From an uncultured Collinsella sp. (lineage in GTDB: Bacteria > Actinomycetota > Coriobacteriia > Coriobacteriales > Coriobacteriaceae), in NCBI GenBank assembly GCA_902495525.1, contig CABUXL010000058.1, positions 1 to 10,818 on the forward strand: a DNA stretch of 10,818 bases, written 5' to 3'. This document shows positions 1 through 6,493 of this stretch, piece after piece. The position numbers and the translations under genes are program-made. Positions within the stretch are counted from its first letter, which is position 1. Each line of letters opens with the position of its first letter. The notes below the pieces were generated by a model. It did no database searches and had not been told where the DNA came from. It saw only the letters and a list, made by a program, of their open reading frames with translations.

Positions 1-392
1 CGATTGCCGCCGGCACGGTGCTCGCCTTTGCCCGCGCGATGGGCGAGTTTGGCTGCACCCTGTTCTTTGCGGGCAACTATGCCGGCATTACGCAGACCAT
101 TCCCATTGCGATTTACTTTGAGTGGATGGGCGGCAACACCTCGGTGGCCCTCTTTTGGGTCGCCGTTGTGATTGCGTTCAGTTTCCTGGTCATCCTATTC
201 ATCAACATGTACACGGCGCATTCGCAAAAGTATCGCGAGCGGGGCCTTTCCCGTGCGGAGCGCAAGCGGATCAAAGATCTTGCCGGACAGGGCGATTCGC
301 TCGACCCGGCGGGCGGCGATGCCTTGCGTATCGATCGCGAGGCGCTGGCCGAGCTCATGCGCGATGATGCCGCTTTGCAGGGAGGTCGATAG
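1..392 (+). CDS. modB: Molybdate-type ABC transporter permease, C-terminal part
   Basis: This is the 3' end of a permease gene whose start lies before the window; the reading frame begins at base 3. The visible 130 residues open with the cytoplasmic EAA-type loop typical of ModB permeases (a stretch like RAMGEFGCTLFFAGN followed by TQTIPIAIYFEW). One long hydrophobic membrane segment follows (roughly ALFWVAVVIAFSFLVILFI), then a charged cytoplasmic tail of about 60 residues, longer than I expect for the family. ModB forms the membrane channel that carries oxyanions delivered by the ModA binding protein, powered by ModC. The stop at 390-392 is three bases before modC, so the two are translationally linked. 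The substrate is probably molybdate; tungstate cannot be excluded without ModA. Confidence 0.88.
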   Translation, partial: IAAGTVLAFARAMGEFGCTLFFAGNYAGITQTIPIAIYFEWMGGNTSVALFWVAVVIAFSFLVILFINMYTAHSQKYRERGLSRAERKRIKDLAGQGDSLDPAGGDALRIDREALAELMRDDAALQGGR

Positions 393-395
393 GCC

Positions 396-1466
396 ATGTC
401 GCTCGTTCTGGATATCAAAAAGCGCTATCCCGGGTTTATGCTCGACATGCAGCTTGAGGCCGGCGAGGATCGTGTGGCGCTGCTCGGTGCCTCGGGTTGC
501 GGCAAGAGCTGTACGCTGCGCTGCATTGCCGGTGTGGAGACGCCCGACGAGGGCAAGATCGTCGTCAACGGCGTGACCTTTTTTGACTCGGCGGCGGGCA
601 TCAACCTGTCGCCCCAGGAGCGAAAATGCGCCCTGCTGTTCCAAAACTATCAGCTGTTTCCCAACATGACGGTGGCCGATAACGTATGCGCCGGTGTAAA
701 GGATGCGGGCGACGCCGCCGCGCGCAAAAAGCTCGCCGAGCGCTATCTGGGCATTTTCGGTCTGTCCGATTTTGCCGACCGCTATCCCGCGCGACTCTCG
801 GGCGGTCAGCAACAACGTGTGGCGCTTGCCCGCATGGTGGCGGCGCATCCGGGCATTTTTATGTTCGACGAGCCCATGAGCGCACTCGATTCCTATCTTA
901 AGAGCGCCCTCGAACAGAACATGCTCGACCTGTTCGATGTATGCAACCGCACCGTGCTCTACGTGAGCCACGACATCGACGAAGCGTGCCGCCTGTGCGG
1001 GCGCATCTGCGTGATGCACGACGGGCATGTGGAGGAGATCGGCTCCGTCGAGGACGTGGTCCGCCGTCCGCAGACGCTGGCGGCACTGCGCCTGACGGGC
1101 TGCAAGAACACAAGCCGGGCGCGCAAGATCGGCGACGAAGAAGTTGGGGCTCTCGACTGGGGCATGACCTTTAATGTGGGTCGCGAGGTTCCCGACGATG
1201 TTGCCCACTTGGGTATTCGTGCGAGCTACTTCCATGTGGACAACCGTGCCGAGCGGGGCCGCAACAGCTACGACCTGCACGTGGCGCGCGTGAGCGATTC
1301 GCGTTTTGAACGCCTGGTGCTGTTGGATGTGCCGCGCGTCGATGCGCCCACGCGTCTGCAGTGGAAGGTCAACAAAGTGGGCATGCCTGTTGACGAGCTG
1401 CCGCAAGCAGGCGAGACGCTTCGCATGCATTTTGATGCCAGCAGGATCCATTTGGTTTGTCGATAG
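396..1466 (+). CDS. modC: Molybdate-type ABC transporter ATP-binding protein
   Basis: This 356-residue ATPase powers oxyanion import with ModB at the inner face of the membrane. All core ABC motifs are visible: Walker A GASGCGKS at residues 31-38, Q-loop Gln83 in LFQNYQLFP, signature LSGGQ at 134-138, Walker B ending in Asp158-Glu159, D-loop SALD at 162-165 and the H-loop His192. A C-terminal domain of about 120 residues (from about 235) carries an HLGIRA stretch like the regulatory region of ModC-type ATPases. The start is set by a GGAGG at 381-385, which overlaps the end of modB. No modA or other transporter gene follows; a probable terminator lies 27 bases downstream. The tungstate ATPases TupC/WtpC are alternatives, but the ModB next door favours ModC. 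Confidence 0.87.
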   Translation: MSLVLDIKKRYPGFMLDMQLEAGEDRVALLGASGCGKSCTLRCIAGVETPDEGKIVVNGVTFFDSAAGINLSPQERKCALLFQNYQLFPNMTVADNVCAGVKDAGDAAARKKLAERYLGIFGLSDFADRYPARLSGGQQQRVALARMVAAHPGIFMFDEPMSALDSYLKSALEQNMLDLFDVCNRTVLYVSHDIDEACRLCGRICVMHDGHVEEIGSVEDVVRRPQTLAALRLTGCKNTSRARKIGDEEVGALDWGMTFNVGREVPDDVAHLGIRASYFHVDNRAERGRNSYDLHVARVSDSRFERLVLLDVPRVDAPTRLQWKVNKVGMPVDELPQAGETLRMHFDASRIHLVCR

Positions 1467-1492
1467 CGCCGGGTAATGCCGTCGGGGCATAT

Positions 1493-1514
1493 AAGCCTCG
1501 GCGGCTTTGTTTTT
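1493..1514 (+). terminator. Probable intrinsic terminator after modC
   Basis: A short hairpin, AAGCC (1493-1497), loop TCGGC, GGCTT (1503-1507), is followed by a T-rich run TGTTTTT (1508-1514). Five base pairs is modest, so termination may be partial. It sits 27 bases after modC and before a new promoter, which suits the end of a mod operon. Confidence 0.5.
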
Positions 1515-1533
1515 GCCGTTCGCCGAATGAGGA

Positions 1534-1561
1534 ATGACAAACTCTTATCAATTAAGATAAT
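1534..1561 (+). promoter_or_regulatory. Sigma70-type promoter with internal dyad, ahead of the YjiM-like genes
   Basis: A -35 element ATGACA (1534-1539, 5 of 6 to consensus) and a -10 element GATAAT (1556-1561, 5 of 6) are separated by 16 bases in an unusually AT-rich patch of this GC-rich region. Transcription would start near 1568, giving a leader of about 330 bases before the first YjiM-like gene. The spacer contains an inverted repeat TTATC (1545-1549) and GATAA (1556-1560) separated by six bases and overlapping the -10. This is a good position for a repressor site, though I cannot name the regulator. Confidence 0.55.
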
Positions 1562-1598
1562 TATTTATTAAGCGATGGCACACGACGCTGTCGTACGA

Positions 1599-1650
1599 AT
1601 GTCAACGGTGTTCGCATGGTCGGCGACCGTTGATATAGTTGACCTCAACT
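1599..1650 (+). promoter_or_regulatory. Overlapping inverted repeats; alternative leader hairpins or operator
   Basis: The arm ATGTCAACGGT (1599-1609) pairs with ACCGTTGATAT (1626-1636) over 11 positions with one G-T wobble. A second perfect dyad, AGTTGA-CC-TCAACT, occupies 1637-1650. A third possible pairing is GGTCG (1618-1622) with CGACC (1624-1628). TCAAC occurs at 1602 and 1645, and GTTGA at 1629 and 1638, so the arms can pair in mutually exclusive ways immediately upstream of a strong ribosome site (AAAGGAGGG, 1654-1662). A possible second -10 element TATAGT (1634-1639) with a weak -35 TTCGCA (1611-1616) lies inside the same block, so the repeats may instead be protein operators. Which reading is right cannot be told from sequence alone. 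Confidence 0.4.
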
Positions 1651-1669
1651 GGTAAAGGAGGGTGCGCAC

Positions 1670-1738
1670 ATGCCGCAGATGACATATATTCGCCGCGTTG
1701 CCGCGCGCGCCCTGTATATGGCTCGGAGTCGCATATGA
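1670..1738 (+). CDS. Possible 22-residue leader ORF ahead of the YjiM-like genes
   Basis: An ATG at 1670 follows a near-perfect ribosome site (AAAGGAGGG, 1654-1662) at good spacing and opens a 22-codon frame ending at TGA 1736-1738. The peptide is basic, with five arginines, and resembles no family I know. If the UGA were read through, the frame would continue 14 more codons to a TAA at 1781-1783. The ribosome site is stronger than that of the next gene, so translation here may matter for control of the 1898 gene, as a leader peptide. It may also be a chance ORF. The remaining bases up to 1897 show no other gene. Confidence 0.25.
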   Translation: MPQMTYIRRVAARALYMARSRI

Positions 1739-1877
1739 GCAGGTATGTTCACGGCTCCGGGAGAGACGACGCACAACTAAATAATCGACCGCAAAGCAGG
1801 TTCCCTAAAATTCCGGGTTTGAGCACGGCCGGGCAATCGCCGTCCGTCGTGCATCGATACCGCTGTTATCCATTTTT

Positions 1878-1894
1878 GGTTCGAGAGGGGAACC
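1878..1894 (+). promoter_or_regulatory. Ribosome site in a hairpin loop before the first YjiM-like gene
   Basis: GGTTC (1878-1882) and GAACC (1890-1894) can form a five-pair stem whose loop GAGAGGG (1883-1889) is the ribosome binding site for the ATG at 1898. A loop-displayed site stays accessible, but pairing elsewhere in the long leader could change this. Confidence 0.3.
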
Positions 1895-1897
1895 GTC

Positions 1898-3181
1898 ATG
1901 GCTGAAGAATTTGATTTCCATCCGATGTGGGAGAGCCTCGGCATGAATCTTGCCGACCACGACATGCTGCTGGGCGCCGTGGGCCAGATGTACGGCGATA
2001 TGTTCCTGACGCAGAACAATCGCCCCAAGTCCACGTCCTACCTGGACTTTGTGGCCACCAACATCCATAGCGGCCGCATTAAGGAGATGCTCGACAAGAA
2101 GGAGGCTGGCGAGGCCACCAAGATCGTGGGTTCGTTCTGCGTGTACGTGCCCGAGGAGATCGTACTTGCCTGCGACGGTATCCCCGTGGGTCTGTGCTCT
2201 GGTGCCGATTGGGCAGCCGATAGGGTCGAGGAGCACCTGCCGCGCAACACCTGTCCGCTTATCAAGAGCTTTGCCGGCTTTAAGCTGGGCGAGGTCTGCC
2301 CCTACATTGAGTCGAGTGACCTGGTGGTAGGCGAGAACACCTGCGATGGCAAGAAGAAGGCCTACGAGTTCTTTGCAACGCAAAAGAACATGTACGTCAT
2401 GGATATTCCCAACGTGCACGACGAGTCGACGCTCGTGACCTGGAAGGCCGAGGTCAAGAAACTCGCCGCCAAGATCGAGGAAGAGTGCGGCGTCAAGATT
2501 ACGCCCGAGCGTCTGAAGGCTGCCATCCACGCCGTCAATGAGAAGCGTCGCGCCCTGCAGCGCCTCGCTGCGACCCGCGCTGCCGACCCTGCGCCCATCA
2601 GCGGTCTCGACAGCCTGCTGACCGTTCAGGCCGCCTTTATGGACGACACACCGCGTCTGACCGGAGCCATCAACGATATGGCGGCTGAGTGCGAGCAGCG
2701 TGTCGAGGCCAGCGAGGGCGTGGCACCCAAGGGGACCAAGCGCATCCTGTACACCGGTACGCCCATGGCCGTGCCCAACTGGAAGCTGTTCAACCTTATC
2801 GAGAAGGCCGGCGGCGTTGTGGTAGGCGAGGAGTCCTGCACGGGCTCGCGCTACTACAAGGACCTGGTCGACGAGTCCGGCGAGACGGTTGACGAGATGC
2901 TCGACGCCATCGCCGAGCGCTACTTTAAGATCAACTGCGCCGTCTTTACGCCCAACGATCAGCGTATGAAAGACATTGTCCAGATGGCCCAGGACCTACA
3001 TGCCGACGGCATCGTCGACGTGGCTCTGCAGTTCTGCACGCTCTACGAGATGGAGTCGTTTGCCGTGGAGAAGGCTGCCGAGGAGGCAGGCATTCCGTTT
3101 ATGCACATCACGACAGACTACGCCGGCGAGGATGCAGGCCAACTGCAAACCAGGATTGAGGCTTTCTTGGAAACCATTTAG
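1898..3181 (+). CDS. YjiM/HgdB-family double-cubane-cluster-type reductase, paralog A
   Basis: This 427-residue protein belongs to the 2-hydroxyacyl-CoA dehydratase (HgdB/FldC) superfamily, in the YjiM-like single-subunit branch that includes double-cubane [Fe8S9] proteins. Those enzymes take ATP-driven electrons from an activase and reduce small difficult substrates; the true substrate here is unknown. Diagnostic stretches are NTCPLIKSF (117-125), a Cys-Pro at 134-135, and VGENTCDGKKKAYE (144-157). Cysteines matching its neighbour are 81, 100, 119, 134, 149, 314, 347 and 380. It has about 39 extra N-terminal residues compared with paralog B and a Thr (288) where B has Cys251. No signal peptide is evident, so it is cytoplasmic. 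The ATG at 1898 follows GAGAGGGG. It is the first large gene after the 431-base leader. Calling it a true hydroxyacyl-CoA dehydratase subunit is less likely, because the CDGKKK motif is YjiM-like. Confidence 0.85.
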   Translation: MAEEFDFHPMWESLGMNLADHDMLLGAVGQMYGDMFLTQNNRPKSTSYLDFVATNIHSGRIKEMLDKKEAGEATKIVGSFCVYVPEEIVLACDGIPVGLCSGADWAADRVEEHLPRNTCPLIKSFAGFKLGEVCPYIESSDLVVGENTCDGKKKAYEFFATQKNMYVMDIPNVHDESTLVTWKAEVKKLAAKIEEECGVKITPERLKAAIHAVNEKRRALQRLAATRAADPAPISGLDSLLTVQAAFMDDTPRLTGAINDMAAECEQRVEASEGVAPKGTKRILYTGTPMAVPNWKLFNLIEKAGGVVVGEESCTGSRYYKDLVDESGETVDEMLDAIAERYFKINCAVFTPNDQRMKDIVQMAQDLHADGIVDVALQFCTLYEMESFAVEKAAEEAGIPFMHITTDYAGEDAGQLQTRIEAFLETI

Positions 3182-3335
3182 GGCTATCCGGTCCAGCGGC
3201 TTCCCCAAGCACCCGATCTTGCCGTTCAAACCATCGCTTGCATACCAAAGTACGCGGCGCTCCTCTTTCACGGCAACCTCGGGCACCTGGGAAAGCCGTT
3301 TCCTTGGTTGGTTAAAAGGTTTGTTAAGGAGTTAT

Positions 3336-4499
3336 ATGTCGGAAAATATTGAGCAGCCGTTGCCGTCCACGTTTGAGGAGTTCAACGAGCAACGCAAGGC
3401 GGCGTTTATTCGCGTCAAGGATTATAAGCAGGCGGGTAATCGCCTGGTCGGTTTTCTGTGCAGCTACACGCCGCTCGAGATTATCGATGCCGCGGGGGCT
3501 GCGAGCGTGGCGCTGTGCGGCACGTCCGACGAGGTGATTCCCGAGGCCGAGAAGGTGCTGCCGGCAAACCTCTGCCCGCTCATCAAGTCGACGTACGGTT
3601 TTGCCTATTCGCAAAAGTGCCCGTTTACGTACTTTAGCGACATGATCATCGGCGAGACCACCTGCGACGGCAAGAAGAAGATGTACGAGCTACTCAACGA
3701 GCTTAAGCGCACGCACATTCTGCACCTGCCGCAGGGTCGCGATCGCGCCTACGAGCGTGAGGGCTGGTACGACGAGTGCCGTCTGCTCAAGGAAGAGCTC
3801 GAGAACTTCTACGGCATCACTATCACCGATGACGACCTGCGCGTCGCCGTCCGTCGTCGCAATCGCCTGCGTGCTGCCCAGCTCGAGATGTTTGCGCTGC
3901 AGGCCAACCAGCCGGCGGCTATGAGCGGCGTCGACCTGATGAGCACCATGTTTGCCGGTACGTTCAGCTTTGATATCGAGGCCTATACGCAGCAGCTGGA
4001 GCAAAAGGTTGTCAAGCTGCGCGAGGCCTACGACGCGGGCGAGCGCCCGGTTGCGGCGGATGCCAAGCGCATTCTGATTACCGGCTGCCCGGTGGGCGGC
4101 GTGATCAACAAGATTGGCCGCACCATCGAGTCCAACGGCGGCGTGGTTGTGTGCATGGACGACTGCTCGGGCGAGCGCACGGCGGCCATGATGATCGACC
4201 CGGAGGCTCCCGACATCCTGCGCGCCATTGCCGACCGCTACCTGGATATCAACTGCTCGGTCATGACGCCCAACGACGGACGCATGGAAAACACCTTGGC
4301 CATGTGCGAGAAGTATCACGTCGATGGGGTAGTGGAGAGCGTGCTGCAGGCCTGCCACACCTTTAACGTGGAGAGCGCGCGCATGCAGGAGGCCGTCGAG
4401 GGTGCGGGTATTCCGTATATGAAGATCGAGACCGACTACAGCAACGGTGACATGGGCCAGATCGAGACCCGCATCGCCGCTTTTATCGAGACCCTGTAG
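3336..4499 (+). CDS. YjiM/HgdB-family double-cubane-cluster-type reductase, paralog B
   Basis: This 387-residue protein matches the usual length of the YjiM branch. It contains NLCPLIKSTYGFA (78-90), QKCPF (93-97) and IGETTCDGKKKMYELL (105-120), followed by a C-terminal half with TGCPVGG (249-255), MDDCSGER (274-281), INCSVMTPND (305-314) and a Cys at 340. These are the likely cluster ligands and second-domain cysteines, inferred from conservation between the two copies. Expected role: ATP-dependent reduction with electrons from the activase encoded 50 bases downstream; substrate unknown. The start at 3336 has a good AAGGAG (3326-3331). The same frame is open upstream to 2976, but that part overlaps paralog A and is not coding. 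The 154-base gap after A holds no clear terminator or promoter, so cotranscription is likely. Confidence 0.87.
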   Translation: MSENIEQPLPSTFEEFNEQRKAAFIRVKDYKQAGNRLVGFLCSYTPLEIIDAAGAASVALCGTSDEVIPEAEKVLPANLCPLIKSTYGFAYSQKCPFTYFSDMIIGETTCDGKKKMYELLNELKRTHILHLPQGRDRAYEREGWYDECRLLKEELENFYGITITDDDLRVAVRRRNRLRAAQLEMFALQANQPAAMSGVDLMSTMFAGTFSFDIEAYTQQLEQKVVKLREAYDAGERPVAADAKRILITGCPVGGVINKIGRTIESNGGVVVCMDDCSGERTAAMMIDPEAPDILRAIADRYLDINCSVMTPNDGRMENTLAMCEKYHVDGVVESVLQACHTFNVESARMQEAVEGAGIPYMKIETDYSNGDMGQIETRIAAFIETL

Positions 4500-4549
4500 G
4501 ACGAACGCGGCAAGGGGACAGCCGCTTTGCCGCATAGAAGGAGGATGCC

Positions 4550-5314
4550 GTGGTTGGCATTGGTATCGACATAGGCTCGACGGCCGCGAAGGCTGCGGTT
4601 GCGGAGACGGATGGCGCCATTGCGTGGACCTGCGTCATGCCGACGGGATATTCGTCGGTCGATGCGGCCGAGCGTCTGCGCGGCGAGCTTGCCGCGGCTG
4701 GCTATGACGTGGCTGCCGACGACGTGCGCGTGATCGCGACTGGCTACGGCCGTGTCGCCGTGCCCTATGCGCACAAGGTCGTGACCGAGATCACCTGCCA
4801 CGGTACCGGTGCCGTACGTCTGTTTGGCGACCACGGCACCGTGATCGATGTGGGTGGTCAGGACACCAAGGTCATTCAGCTTAAAAGTGGCCGCGTGGCC
4901 AAGTTTGCCATGAACGACAAGTGCGCCGCCGGCACGGGGCGCTTTTTGGAGATCATGGCCGACCGCCTGGGCATTACCCAGCAACAGATGGCCGACCTGG
5001 CGCGTTCCGGCGAGCCTACCAAGATCAGCAGCATGTGCACGGTGTTTGCCGAAAGCGAGGTCATCAGCCTCATCGGTCGCGGTGAGCCGCGCGAGAACAT
5101 TGCGCGTGGCGTGATCGACAGCGTGGTTTCGCGCGTGGTGACCATGGCCGGGCAGGCCGCGGGCGCCCCGTACTACCTGACCGGCGGCCTGTGCGAGAAC
5201 GCCTTCGTGGTGGAGCGGTTGGGCGAGCTGCTGGGGTCGCCGGTGACCACCTCACCCCAGGCTCGCTTTGCCGGTGCCATCGGCGCGGCGATTCGCGCAC
5301 AGGCGCTCAATTAA
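4550..5314 (+). CDS. Acyl-CoA dehydratase activase-type ATPase (BadF/BcrA family, YjiL-like)
   Basis: This 254-residue protein is a homodimeric ASKHA-fold ATPase that couples ATP hydrolysis to electron transfer from a dimer-bridging [4Fe-4S] cluster into a dehydratase or double-cubane partner. Visible motifs are the phosphate-binding DIGSTAAK at residues 7-14, DVGGQDTKV at 100-108, and the two cluster cysteines Cys125 (NDKCAAGTGRF) and Cys163 (SSMCTVFAESE), with the helix between them that gives the family its helix-cluster-helix gate. TGGLCEN (211-217) completes the second ATPase lobe. Translation starts at GTG 4550 after AAGGAGG (4538-4544). A single activase follows two YjiM-like genes, so it probably serves both. 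It is cytoplasmic and oxygen-sensitive by family expectation. Confidence 0.9.
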   Translation: MVGIGIDIGSTAAKAAVAETDGAIAWTCVMPTGYSSVDAAERLRGELAAAGYDVAADDVRVIATGYGRVAVPYAHKVVTEITCHGTGAVRLFGDHGTVIDVGGQDTKVIQLKSGRVAKFAMNDKCAAGTGRFLEIMADRLGITQQQMADLARSGEPTKISSMCTVFAESEVISLIGRGEPRENIARGVIDSVVSRVVTMAGQAAGAPYYLTGGLCENAFVVERLGELLGSPVTTSPQARFAGAIGAAIRAQALN

Positions 5315-5320
5315 TGCATC

Positions 5321-5349
5321 CGTCGCAGGCTCGCATTCATGCGTATACT
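5321..5349 (+). promoter_or_regulatory. Possible internal promoter ahead of selD
   Basis: A -10-like TATACT (5344-5349) lies 35 bases before the selD start, but no good -35 is found at the expected distance. A dyad CGCAT-TC-ATGCG (5332-5343) sits directly upstream of the -10 and could bind a regulator. It might give selD separate expression from the activase gene 70 bases upstream. The evidence is weak. Confidence 0.3.
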
Positions 5350-5384
5350 GGGAGAAAATGATTGACCGATGAGAGGAGGTATCG

Positions 5385-6434
5385 ATGGCTGACGATCAGA
5401 TTAAGCTCACGTCTATGACGGCCGCGAGCGGTTGAGCTGCTAAGCTGGCTCCCGGAGCCCTCGCCCAGGTCCTGGGCGACTTGCCCAATGTGCATAACGA
5501 CAACCTGCTCGTGGGGTTCGATACCTCCGACGATGCGAGTGTCTTCCGCGTAGGGGAGAACCTGGGGCTCGTGCAGTCCATCGACTTTTTCCCGCCGATG
5601 GTCGACGACCCGTTCCTGTTTGGCCAGATCGCCGCAGCCAACTCGCTGTCGGACATCTACGCCATGGGCGGGCGGCCGAGCCATGCCATGAACTTGCTGT
5701 GCATCCCGAGCTGTCTGGGCGTCGAGGTCGCCGGTCAGATTCTGGCGGGCGGCGCAGACAAGTGCGTCGAGGCGGGTTGCTCCATCGCGGGCGGCCACAC
5801 CATCAACGACGACGAGCCCAAGTACGGCCTGTCCGTGAGCGGCTTTGTCGCGCTCGATCGCATGCTCGCCAACAGCGGTGCATGCGTGGGCGATGTTCTG
5901 CTGCTGACCAAGGCGATCGGCTCGGGCATCATCACCACGGCCATTAAGGGCGAGCTCATCGAGCAGGACGAGGCCGCGGCCATGTTTGACTCGATGCGCA
6001 CCCTCAACGAGGCTCCGATTCGTCTGGCCGAGGGACTTGAGCTTCACGGCTGCACCGACATTACGGGCTTTGGTCTGATCGGGCACGCGTGCGAGATGGC
6101 CGAGGGCTCGGGCGTGCAAGTTGAGCTTGCGTCGGGGGCGGTACCGCTCTTTGACCAGGTGCTCGACATGGCGCGTCTGGGCATTATCCCCGCGGGCTCC
6201 TACCGCAACCAGGACTTCTTTGACCCGCGCGTGGCTGCCGACGAGGACCTGGAGCCGGGCATGCTGGATGCGCTGTACGATCCGCAGACGTCTGGTGGCC
6301 TGCTTATCGCGGCACCTGCTGCCGATGTGGATGAGCTTGCGCGCCGTCTGCATGCCGAGGGTCGCATCGCCGCCGTCGTCGGTCGCGTGTGCGAGCCGGT
6401 GCCAGGCGGTCCTGCCGTTCGCGTTGTGCATTAA
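5385..6434 (+). CDS. selD: Selenide, water dikinase, selenocysteine-containing (in-frame UGA)
   Basis: SelD makes selenophosphate from selenide and ATP, the selenium donor for selenocysteine, selenouridine and the selenium cofactor of some molybdenum hydroxylases. The gene encodes 349 residues with TGA at 5433-5435 as codon 17, in the context Ser-Gly-Sec-Ala-Ala-Lys. This is exactly where SelD proteins carry the catalytic Cys/Sec followed by the essential lysine (Lys20). Homology is continuous on both sides of the TGA: residues 38-50 (NDNLLVGFDTSDD) hold a metal/ATP-binding Asp-rich segment, followed by FFPPMVDDPFLFGQIAAANSLSDIYAMGG-like core sequence and a C-terminal YDPQTSGGLL motif. The start ATG at 5385 has GGAGG at 5375-5379. 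A caller that treats the TGA as stop would begin at 5481 and lose the active-site loop. It shares the strand and a small gap with the activase and yedF. Confidence 0.93.
5433..5478 (+). promoter_or_regulatory. Selenocysteine UGA codon with bacterial SECIS hairpin in selD
   Basis: The UGA (5433-5435) is followed by a perfect seven-pair stem CGCCCAG (5462-5468), loop GTC (5469-5471), CTGGGCG (5472-5478). The first loop base is G, and 33 bases separate it from the UGA. A guanine among the first two loop bases and a UGA-to-loop distance of roughly 16-37 bases are the known rules for bacterial SECIS elements read by SelB. A smaller hairpin GGCTC-CCG-GAGCC (5447-5459) lies between and fits less well because its loop starts with C. 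Confidence 0.75.
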
Positions 6435-6450
6435 GGAAAACCGTTTATGC

Positions 6451-6480
6451 GACCGCCTACTGTTCTGGGCGGTCCCTTTT
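6451..6480 (+). terminator. Hairpin with short T-run between selD and yedF (attenuator?)
   Basis: GACCGCC (6451-6457) pairs perfectly with GGCGGTC (6468-6474) around a ten-base loop, then CCTTTT follows. It begins 17 bases after the selD stop and precedes the yedF ribosome site. With only four T residues it may terminate partially, lowering expression of yedF and later genes relative to selD, or protect the 3' end of a processed transcript. Confidence 0.45.
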
Positions 6481-6493
6481 GAAAGGAAAAACT

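Noticed and set aside
195..1490. Long minus-strand open frame opposite modBC
   Set aside because: It mirrors the modC reading frame in GC-rich DNA. The plus strand has all ABC motifs and a proper ribosome site; the minus product matches no family. The same applies to minus frames at 1805-2530, 3690-4535, 5337-6431, 7397-8212 and 8496-9950.
1750..1800. Glycine-riboswitch-like CCGGGAGAGACGACGC
   Set aside because: Only the first purine-rich block resembles that class; the later conserved core and a paired architecture are missing.
2976..3335. Upstream extension of the second YjiM-like gene into the first
   Set aside because: The frame is open only by chance; the ATG at 3336 has a good ribosome site and gives the family's usual length.
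3179..3358. Read-through of the TAG ending the first YjiM-like gene
   Set aside because: The frame stays open for about 57 codons, but the other two plus frames are also largely open and the sequence is not protein-like. The protein already ends at the family's normal C terminus.
5481..6434. selD starting at 5481 (TTG) after the TGA
   Set aside because: This would remove the catalytic loop and lysine. There is no ribosome site there, while 5385 has GGAGG and in-frame SelD homology through the TGA.
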